From Ceratothoa steindachneri (taxonomy: Eukaryota; Arthropoda; Malacostraca; Isopoda; Cymothoidae): a stretch of DNA of 64,000 bases. Shown here in pieces: positions 55,148 through 64,000 of this stretch. The stretch spans positions 45,453,206 through 45,517,205 of the forward strand of contig OZ018338.1 in assembly GCA_963969495.1 (NCBI GenBank). The letters are read 5' to 3'. The number at the start of each line of letters is the position of its first letter. The stretch's first letter is position 1. A program made the translations under genes and the position numbers. The notes beneath the pieces were generated by a model. That model did no database searches. It was not told the origin of the DNA and saw only the letters and a program-made list of their open reading frames with translations.

Positions 55148-55195
<48 letters not shown>
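55148..55195. repeat. (AT)n microsatellite
   Basis: A pure TA run of about 48 bp, also between the two 0.37-kb repeats. Confidence 0.97.
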
Positions 55196-55198
<3 letters not shown>

Positions 55199-55984
55199 TG
55201 CAATGTTCCGCAGGAAAAATGAAAATGTCCAAGTACTTTCGAACTTTATTCAGTTCATTCCCAAGGATAACTACAAGAGAAAATAATATAATACGGGTAT
55301 ATATAAGCTAGTAAAAGATAAAGGACCGCCTCTAAGACAAGAAATCACCAATGATGAAGTAGGAGAGGGATGGGTAAATTCACATTAATATTTAGCTATA
55401 AGACGTAGCAAGTTCAAAACGAGAGGCAAGAAAGAGTCAAGAACAAAGCCCAAAGGGTTAAAACGATTAACGGGTAAAACGATATTCTAAAGAGGGAGAT
55501 TAGGAGAGATACGAGAAGTAAATTGATACGAAGAGGAGAGGGACAAGGATAGAGGAAGAGAAATAAAATAATGTTAATAGAAAATCAATACAATAATTAA
55601 ATTGGTAAATCCGGTTCCCATAAAAATTAGAATTAAAAAAAAATAAAAAACATAAGTCAAAGCTAATTTTTTTAGGAATGAGTTTTTTCATAACAACATC
55701 AAATTAATAAAAGCGAGGGGAAATGTCAAAGTTATTAAATTAGCTTATACATGAATATTCAGCAAGGTTTCTTTAAATAGAGTCATTTGAGCGAAAAATA
55801 AATTTTGCTGAATTCCAATTAATTAAGTGGTTATTTTCAGATATATGCACAAAACCGCATTATTATTTACAGCTCTCCTAACACTGTATTTATGCTGATT
55901 AATACGGACAGATAATCGCTTTCCTCTCTGTTCAAAATATTTACAATAATTGTAATAATATTGGGTAAGTCTATTCGGTCGAAT
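55196..55984. other. Interval between the 0.37-kb repeats, no gene seen
   Basis: AT-rich. Minus frames at 55500-55691 and 55823-56020 have no motif. If the flanking repeats are LTRs, this 1.2-kb interval is too short to code for a retrotransposon. Confidence 0.4.
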
Positions 55985-56323
55985 GTTCTGTTTGTCCAAG
56001 CGGCGAATTCTCCCTTCCAACTCTGGAGCCGGAGGAATTATAGTGGGATCGAATGAGGTTTCCCCCTTCCCCTCCGTCCGTTGCTCAGTAGTCTAGCCCT
56101 ATTAGCACGATCGCGAGAAGGTTTCTAAGTCGGCGAGGCGAAACTTTGTCCGAATCCAGATGGGACCTTTTGGGCTCTCAAACTTGTCACGGCTTTCTGC
56201 AATGGCGGGCTTTCAGGCTACTACGGCATCTCATGTTTTCGCACTTTCATTAGCGCAGACAAAAAGGGCCAATCAGGTGTCTGTTCTCTCTCTCTCTCCA
56301 TTGAAGGCGCGGCAGCGCGCATA

Positions 56324-56359
<36 letters not shown>

Positions 56360-56370
56360 CTCTGACAGAA
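55985..56370 (+). repeat. 0.37-kb direct repeat, copy 2
   Basis: Partner of 54415-54779, about 1.6 kb downstream. A (CT)n array of about 30 bp (56327-56356) lies near its end where copy 1 has a shorter CT-rich stretch. It ends tctctgaca. Confidence 0.85.
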
Positions 56371-57379
56371 AAGGAATTGCTAGATTAAAAGTTATAAAAC
56401 AAAAAGGCCAATTTAGGCAAGCTGCTAAACTCGAGCATATAGCGAAGCACCTTCCAGATCCAGAAGAAATATAGCAAAATATAAAGTAAGTATTTAATTT
56501 TATGTTAAATATTAGGTGTGTTTTTTATCCAAATAAGTTAAAAGTACTACACATCGGGTTGCACATTAGAAACTCTGATTATCCATTACTTGTCATAGAT
56601 TAGAAAATGTCTCAGAAAAATATGTTCTTGGAAAAATAATTTTGTCAATTTCTAAGTTTAGAAACAAGGTGTCCAAAATATATAGAGAAGCGAAGAAATC
56701 ACCGGTTGTATTGCAAGAAACTTTAAACATAAGAGCAAAAAATTAGTAATTCCAGTGTTTAAATCAATCGTAGCTCCTTAGGTGAAAAATGTAACCCAAT
56801 TGTTACATTGAAAATAGGTGGGGCTATAAAGCTTTTATGTATGTGTAAAACAAACACTATGAAGACCGACTCGAAGAATTGAAATTCCTTTTCCTTTTCA
56901 GGCAATCGATAAAAGTATTCAAGATTTCCAAATGCTAACATAACATTCACTGACGTTTCAAAACATTTTTTCAAAAGTCATAGTTTTTCCCACTGATTTA
57001 GAATCATTTTTGCATGCTGAATTTAAGAATATAATTTGTTTTCTTTGGTCAGATCTAGTTTCTAACATATGCTCGAATTATATTAGAACCTATATTCCAA
57101 ATAGCGATAATACCCAACACTTCATTATTTCTGGTTGGCACATCTAGTAATAGGTCACCATACATAACCGATTTTTTTCATTTTGGGGGGTCTAGATTTG
57201 CATTACAATGGATCTTACGTTTAAGAATCATCTGAATAGGTATTGTTACATTTTCGGACATGTCGTTCTTCACGACCGTCAAGCAAAAACACGATTTTTG
57301 TGAAAAAGGCATATCATGCTTAATTTTGAATCAAACTAGGGGACTAGGATAAGCCATTTGCTCCCCATATTTGCTGTAA
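56371..57379. other. AT-rich stretch, no gene seen
   Basis: Sequence directly upstream of the coding region at 57.4 kb. It may hold that element's 5' end. A minus frame at 56974-56759 shows no motif. Confidence 0.35.
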
Positions 57380-58690
57380 AACATCTGTGGAAAATTTAAA
57401 GGATTGGAGTAATAAAATAGGGAAGAGTATGCCATTTTGTGTCCCAATGGTGTGGAGGGAAGGCAAAGATCACGAGACCGACTGCTACTGCCGCATGGCA
57501 AATTTGAAAGGCTTCAATCCCAAGAAAGAGCACCATGTTTATTACGCCAATGTTCCATCTGTTATAAAACCAGTCCCATATGACCCCGATATTCATGTCC
57601 CTGAGCCTAATTTCACCATTGATTCTAGCCTGATTCTGAGGCTAGTATCACTACCAATAAGGCTGGAGTTGATGCACACAAGCCAAAAGAGGGTGATTAA
57701 CTGGTGCCTTTTAGCAAACGAACTCAACGACCTGACATGAGTCCTGAACCTTCCCAAAGAATATGCTCAACTATTGGGTTTACGTGTCCGAGAGAAATGT
57801 ATGCTGGTTGCTGGTATCAGAGACAATATTCTATCCTCATCGACACAGCAGGAAAGAATTTAGGAAGTCTTTCATGTGTGATGTAGCCTTTTTACTTGTC
57901 TACTGTAACAACATTGCTGTTATGCTCAACTCAATGGGCCTGGAGTATGATGCTAAGGATTGGAGTCTTTTCATAGACTCATCTAAGAGAAGTCTCAAGG
58001 CAATTCTTCCTAATAATGGCAATAATTTTCATCGGTCCCTGTTGGACACTCAGCTGCAATGAAAGAATTCGGCAACAGGATGAACCGTTTGTTGTCTGCT
58101 TTCAACTACCAAGAACACAAATGGCTGATCTTTGGAGATCTTAACGTTGTTGGACTTATCTTAGGCCTTCAAAGTGGGTACAAGAAGTATTCATGCTTTA
58201 CGTGCTTGTGGGACAGTCGGGATGACGACTAGCAATATGTCAGACAAGACTGGCCGTCAAAGGAAGGATTAGAATCCAGTTTTCACAACGTTCTGTCCCA
58301 CCCTCTGGTTGAACAAAGCAAGATATTGCTTCCGCGCCCGCACATCAAACTCAGTTTGATGAAGAACTTTGTCAAGGCAATGGACAGGGAAGGTAAAGAA
58401 TTTGCTTTCCTCGGGCAGAAGTTTCCACGAGTCAGCATGGAAAAACTGAAGGCAGGTTTATTTGATGGTGCTCAAATCAAGGAGCTCATCAAGGACACCA
58501 ATTTTGATGAAGCAATGAATCCTGCTGAACTCTCTGCCTGGTTTCTCTTAAATAAGTCATTGCAAAATTTCTTGCCAACCACAGGCATATAGGTCCACCT
58601 GGAATATTTTCCATAGAATTGTGGAGACTCCAGTGAAAAACAGGGTGAGCGCTTTCACCACGCTATCCGTGTGATGAAGGAAGGACTGGC
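57380..58690 (+). pseudogene. Uncharacterised arthropod repeat-type protein, near full length but frameshifted
   Basis: Pieces in order: M-P-F-C-V-P-M-V-W-R-E-G-K-D-H near 57430 with T-D-C-Y-C; I-K-P-V-P-Y near 57560; L-N-L-P-K-E-Y-A-Q-L-L-G near 57750; R-K-E-F-R-K-S-F near 57855; Y-C-N-N-I; L-F-I-D-S-S-K-R-S-L-K. After a shift near 58040 come G-H-S-A-A-M-K-E, H-K-W-L-I-F-G-D-L-N-V-V-G, and C-F-T-C-L-W-D-S-R-D-D-D with a TAG. The frame 58326-58592 has P-H-I-K-L-S-L-M-K-N-F-V-K-A-M, then E-K-L-K-A-G-L-F-D-G-A-Q-I and, past a stop, E-K-Q-G-E-R-F-H. I know this pattern as a recurrent unnamed protein in arthropod genomes, often in many copies and therefore suspected to be transposon-derived. The paired Cys and invariant Asp/His are unexplained. 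Function unknown; I do not assign one. Confidence 0.75.
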
Positions 58691-61600
58691 CTAAAATTAG
58701 GTATTATGTGTTAAACCTTAAAAACAGTGCAGACCAGTGTAATATAAAATTTGACTCCCTATATGAAAGCAATGAGAACAGTACGTAAAGAAATGTTTTC
58801 AGATGCAAATTAAACAGTTATCATAAAAATATTGTGCAGATGCATTTTACTTATAAAATTGTTTCAACTTGGATCGTTCTCCCAGCTAATATAGTCGAAA
58901 AGAACTTCAATCAACTTTTTAAAACATACATGGGAAAGCACCTATTTAATTTTCAATTAACAATATAATAGCATACACAATACTGTCGATCCATTACCGT
59001 CTTTTTTACTCAAATCATCCTCCAAATACCTCATTGCATTACTTTTCTAACTTCTTCTAGGACTAATGTTGAGCGCATATTATCAGCTTCCTTGCTGGAT
59101 TTGATTCTATAATTTTTAAAAATAATCTATCATAATTGAAGATTAGTGCATGTTCTGTAAATGGAGATGTTCCTGATCCTAGAAGAATTTGATGAAAGGT
59201 TCTAGTCAAAAGCAGACCTTTAATCAGCACAAATGGAGTATTGATTGATCATCAAAGACAAGATTGTTTTCGCCTTTATAGTTGTCATCAAGCGAATATC
59301 AGCATGTCTTCCAAATCCTAGTTCAATTTGGCAAATCTGCTTGAATAGTCAAACTAAATGATTGTAATTTAAACTGCCATTTTTGGAGACAGAATACTAG
59401 AGCATTGGTATGCCTCGTTGACCTTGCATCGCTCTTGCCTGTAGAATGCTCCTAATCCACGTGTAGAAATGCAACCAGTAAAAACGAATATAACATAAAT
59501 GCTATTAAAAGTGGTGATAACAACCTTAGTGAGAATATTGATCCTAATATTGAAGGTAAAAATAATAAAAGAATGCATCAAAAGACGTTTGTTAATGTCT
59601 GCTAGTATGAATATTGATACTTATTGTGACAGTAAAAATAATAAAAGAAAGCCAGCAAAAAGCATATATTAATGTGTGTTAGGGCAATGCTTGAAGAATT
59701 AAAACAAATTTAAAGAAATAAATTTAATTATTGATTAATATCATTATGAAATTGTAGCTAATACTGATTTGTAGTTAGATTGTTGTTTAAAGAGCAAGTT
59801 AAGCTATGAGATGCTAAATCAACAGTATATCAAGTCAATCTTGACAGAACTTGGCTGATATTTAAATTAATTTCGTAAATGAATGTAAGTTCCACTTCAT
59901 ATGAACGTCACGACATTCTTTATACTACTTCCATACCTGGAGATAAAACTTAAAATTTTATCTCTAGTTTAGGGAATAGTATAAAGAACGATAGTAAATC
60001 ATATTAATTGAACTCGCAGTTACAAGTATAGCGAATATTAAGAGATTTCAAACTCTCAGAAGTAAATTTATGTATGATAAGTTTAAATTCAGAAAACTAT
60101 ATTTTAGGCGGATTTTTAAATAATTCTTTGTATCAATTTGTTGAACAGTTCTTAAGGAAAAACAAGATACTTAATTAATAGGGTTAAAGTTCAGGAACAT
60201 CTAGGTAATTGGGATAATATCTGATTAATATTTAAAATTACATACGATTTTATTAATCTGAGAAAAGGTGGAAATGTTCCTATATATAAATTAGATTTTA
60301 TTCAAGCAATTAGAGATGATTTAAAAGAGTAGGCCTGGCATATAATTTAATAATAGGGGGCCTGCTTTGGATCTTAGCGTCTTTATTGAGAATATGAAAG
60401 ATATTCAATTAAGATATATTCCTCAGAGAGGACAAACCTTGGTTAACCTATTTCTCAATAACCACCACTCATTGTCATTAAGGCAAAGTAATTCTCGACT
60501 TACAAAGACAGATGAAAAGCGAAGTGTAGGTACGAAAATTGATCACCGGAAAGGCCGGGGAAAAATCCTTACTAGAGATGATTTATAGATGATTAGTTCA
60601 AAATGATCTTGAAAAGGCAAAAATTTTATATGATTTGATTCAGTTTTTAATAAAGATATTCCGAATTTAAATAATGATTGGAAAAATAAATCCGAACATT
60701 CCAAAAAGAAGGGAAATTATAGTTACGACTGACGATGTAAAAATTGCAATTTAAAAATAAAACATTTGCCAGTTTCTATGGACTGGAAACTGGCAAATAT
60801 TTTTCTCATATTCAAAATAGGTAGACGAGATGAAAAAGCGAATTATCACTTCACTTAAATGTAAAATAACTGAGTAAAATATTGATATAAAAATACGCAT
60901 ACATTTAAAGAGTAATTAACATTTCGTAATTACTTACATAACACTGTTTCATGAAAGGGAGAACTTGTTTCACTTGTATGGTCATGTGGTGCACTAAATA
61001 TGTGCACACACAAACCCATTAAGTAGTAATGTGAATAAATTTATGTGTGTGAAACGAAACAAAAAGAAATTCAAATGAAACATTGTAGCATGTAACAGGA
61101 TATTTTAAAACCATTCCCATTATGCTTTTTCGAAAAGACCAAAGTCGTGGTGAAAAGGTAAACTGGAAATAAGACAGATTATTTTGTGGTTATAAAAGGG
61201 AACCTTAAAATTGGTTAGCTCGATCGTAACGACACTCGGTGAGCATCAAATTACAACCTTGAATTATATACTTTTATTTTCGTTAAGGAACACGACCGTT
61301 TCAGTACATTTTCTTACGAGAGAAAAGGTTTCCAAAAGTATTATATATGTATATGTATATATATATATGTATGTTTGTAAATGTGTCCAAGTATAAAACG
61401 AGAAAATAAAGAAGGAGAGAGATCAGTCGAGAGAAATCATTCGACAGAAATCGTTGCGAGGAGCAGTTTCACATATCGATCGGGTCATACCAATTAAGTT
61501 ATTTACTCTGCATTAGGAGATAGCATTTAGGCAACTGATATTACATCAAGACGAGTCTTATTCATTCATCGTACCAAAGCACGAACATTTAGAGAGTTGT

Positions 61601-62029
61601 ATTTAAGCATCATCAAAGATAAGCTCGTGAAATCGATAATTAATCTACTTAGAACTCCTCAATTTGCTACCCAAAGTCACTAAATAAATAGAACTGCAGT
61701 CTTCTTGTTTTCATCACCATTTTGCTCGAAGGTAAAATCATATCAGAATTTCTTTCATCGCCCAGCCAAAAATATTCATCATTACCTTTTGGAGTCAGGT
61801 AATAATTTCTCGGAACGTTATCGTATCACTCAAATCCGGTTTAACGATCAACGTTTCGCAACAATATTATGGGGATCGAAATAGCAAAGAGGTTCACAAA
61901 ACGAGGTAGGAATATAAATATATCTGGTGACCAAGGAAGAGATTCTTTCATCATCCAAACCTTTACCTCCACCCCTACCCCTTTGGTCACATGCGATGAC
62001 TGTTTGGCAAAAGATTTCGAGTCAGGTTC
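58691..62029. other. 3.3 kb without recognised gene
   Basis: AT-rich. A plus frame at 60367-60588 with I-Q-L-R-Y-I-P-Q-R-G-Q-T-L has coding-like composition but no family I know. Degenerate TATG/TGTA repeats lie near 61345-61385. No RNA gene is seen. Confidence 0.4.
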
Positions 62030-62640
62030 AAGTTAAGTTTATTTATATTTAGATTTTGTTAGAGCCTTATTAAACTCATATACACATTTTAGAAAGTTAA
62101 AAGCTATACCGATTCACAATAATATAATAACTTGGGCTAAAAACTCCTTAACAGATCGTAAGTAAAGGGTGTTTTTAAACGACGAGATATCCGACTTGCT
62201 ACCAATCAAATGTAGAGTCCTTCAAAGTTCCAATTTCTAACCACTCGTATCATTAATTTTCATAAACACCATAGGTTCTTGAATGACATCCAAAGTAAAT
62301 TCATTGCTGACGAACTAAACTTGGGCAAATAGTAAATGTTAAAGAAAATGGAATTGTGTACAAAATTACTTTAATAGGTTAATTATATTTTGCGACGATT
62401 TTGGCAGCAAACTTAATATTTCCAAATGAGGCATTTTACACTTCCGAAAATATAACCCTTAATTTAAATACTTCATCCAAGTTACGGAGAATAAAGAAGT
62501 AAAACAACAAGATGATCTAGGACCGAGAACAGAGAATCTATTAATCTTTGTGGATTCGAGTCTTTGCCTTCCAGTTGAAGCATTCGTCGAATATATGATC
62601 AAGGAATCAGTAGAGTCATTTGCATCTAGGTGAACCTAAT
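62030..62640 (+). pseudogene. Old CR1-like LINE reverse transcriptase remnant
   Basis: A single plus frame with stops reads V-Y-L-Y-L-D-F-V-R-A near 62040 (family V-Y-L-D-F-x-K-A, catalytic Asp), then W-A-K-N-S-L-T-D-R-K-x-R-V-F-L-N near 62145. Next is I-S-D-L-L-P-I-K-C-R-V-L-Q-S-S and L-I-F-I-N-T-I, aligned with S-x-x-x-P-V-x-x-G-V-P-Q-G-S and L-F-x-I-Y-I-N-D-I. After shifts, F-K-Y-F-I-Q-V-T-E-N-K-E-V and Q-D-D-L-G near 62463 match the CR1 block F-x-Y-x-I-x-G-x-x-L-x-x-V...K-D-L-G. Heavily decayed. Confidence 0.65.
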
Positions 62641-64000
62641 CTTTGAACAAGTCCATGTTTGAAAGAATCGCAAAATATTTTTTTTCGCCCCAAATAAACC
62701 GAGACCTGTGCAGTTCGGTATGCTGAGACATTTGATTTAGAGACTTTAAGACTCACTTCTCGAGCTCAAGATTAGCCACCAAAACCGACCCAAAGAGGTA
62801 GAAATGAGCATTTATTGATCGTGGCAGAAGAATCTGCCATAAGGACCCAGGCAATAACATTGATGCTCACGGCAATAAGATCGACGCTCGGGACACATTT
62901 TTGTGGGACACTCTTGCCCTTTGCTTTGGAGAGAGGCTCTCTCTGACACCCATATGCGAAATTTACCATCTTTGTAAAAAAATGGAGATAAATGATGTCT
63001 ATGAAACCGTCTTGTCACGAGGTGCATTGGCTTTCTCCAAATAGAAAATTGTCGTGATAAATTACTGAGAGCAAAGAACATCCTTACCAATAGAGCTTTC
63101 CAGCCAAAAAAAGCACACAACGTTAAGTGGAAGTTACGAAGAGGGCAATGGGCTTAATATAGGTGACAATTTGTTTTTATTAATTAAAACAAATATTTAC
63201 CAATTTTTCCATCTAATTGAAAATAATTTGTTGGGTAAGAGACCAGTTAGTGTGGAATGATCTCTTAAGAGTTTGCGATACGACATCATACCGAAAAGGG
63301 GAAGATATCTATGCAAGAAAAGAGAGAAAATGCAACTTCCTTAAAGATAACAGGCATTGAAGGCTGCATACTTCTGGAAGTGAACCTTAGCCGGCAACCT
63401 TCATCAACCATGAAACGTGCTTAGAATAGCAATGGACCAGGCTCCTTGCCTAAGAATGGGGAGCAAAAGGTCACGAATGACTCAGTCAGGGACACACAGT
63501 CCAAGATAGTGTTCCTATCATCCTGGTGAACGGAATAGAACCTAGTTGAAGCTTCCACTAAGCCTCTTGATACGCCTCTAAACATCTGCAAGACAATTAC
63601 GTCCATTAAGTGGAGACATTTATTTCCACAGGAAGAGTCGTGAGGGTGTTAAGAAACGAAAGGCTATCTGGCATAAGGCCAGGCAAAATTTACACATTGA
63701 CAAATCAAATAGAATAAATATCACTAAATAACTTATCGCTTCTCTTAAGGGATTATTGTGTAAACGGTCGACCACCTAGTAAGTTGTTTGGCATGCAGAA
63801 CGGCGCTCATCCCGTTTGAAGGGCTTAAATCCTTTATATCCTGGAATCGAGGATACAATAACATGGCCTTCTGAAGAAATACGCCTAAATAAAATCGGGG
63901 GGAGATAAAACTTCGCAGTACATCCCCTTTTTTCTAGGATTGCGAAAGTTCCAGCGAATGAAATTGCGTCCGTATCCATTTTGAAGTAGCTAAAAGCACC
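62641..64000. other. No gene recognised
   Basis: Opposing small frames at 62772-63120 and 63421-63979 (minus) and broken plus frames. Composition is ordinary but no family is apparent. It may include the worn 3' end of the CR1-like copy. Confidence 0.4.

Overview
This is a repeat-dense, intron-type eukaryotic window. No bacterial or viral gene organisation is visible, and I found no intact host gene, tRNA or rRNA. Nearly everything that can be recognised is a transposable element or its debris. The mix of BEL/Pao and Gypsy LTR elements, a two-ORF LINE family with zinc-knuckle ORF1, CR1-like LINEs, piggyBac, mariner and PIF/Harbinger relics, plus about ten long (AT)n tracts, suggests an arthropod, perhaps a crustacean. 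The taxon is inference only.

Layout. 1-535 is the tail of ORF1 of the main LINE family. 2.2-2.7 kb holds a decayed mariner transposase, and 4.76-4.99 kb the 5' end of another mariner-like copy. 6692-13634 is one BEL/Pao retrotransposon on the minus strand with both LTRs; its integrase ORF is still open but gag, protease, RT and RNase H are broken. 15.17-15.87 kb is a PIF/Harbinger transposase relic found only by reading across frames. 16.64-19.61 kb is a decayed piggyBac transposase split by a 1.7-kb solo LTR. 20.2-46.0 kb is a nest of at least seven fragments of the main LINE family (six in plus orientation, one minus). They are interleaved with a second LTR family (a solo copy at 36.5-37.8 kb, and a pair at 40.0-41.4 and 44.5-45.8 kb around a deleted Gypsy-type internal region).

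46.3-49.6 kb has local duplications, AT tracts and a solo LTR with a perfect 5-bp target-site duplication. 52.98-53.95 kb holds two converging LINE reverse-transcriptase remnants. 54.4-56.4 kb has a pair of 0.37-kb direct repeats. 57.38-58.69 kb is a nearly complete but frameshifted copy of a protein family that I know as an uncharacterised, repeat-like arthropod protein. 62.03-62.64 kb is an old CR1-like RT remnant. The remaining stretches are AT-rich and carry nothing I can name.

Working relationships. The genes do not form pathways; they are parts of self-copying elements. The BEL element encodes Gag, protease, RT/RNase H and integrase. The LINE family encodes an RNA-binding ORF1 and an endonuclease/RT ORF2. 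None looks autonomous as it stands. The most unusual signals are a short basic protein apparently encoded inside the LTR of the Gypsy-type family and retained in a diverged copy, an ORF1-only LINE unit with a doubled zinc-knuckle block, and repeated contact between TE ends and (AT)n tracts.
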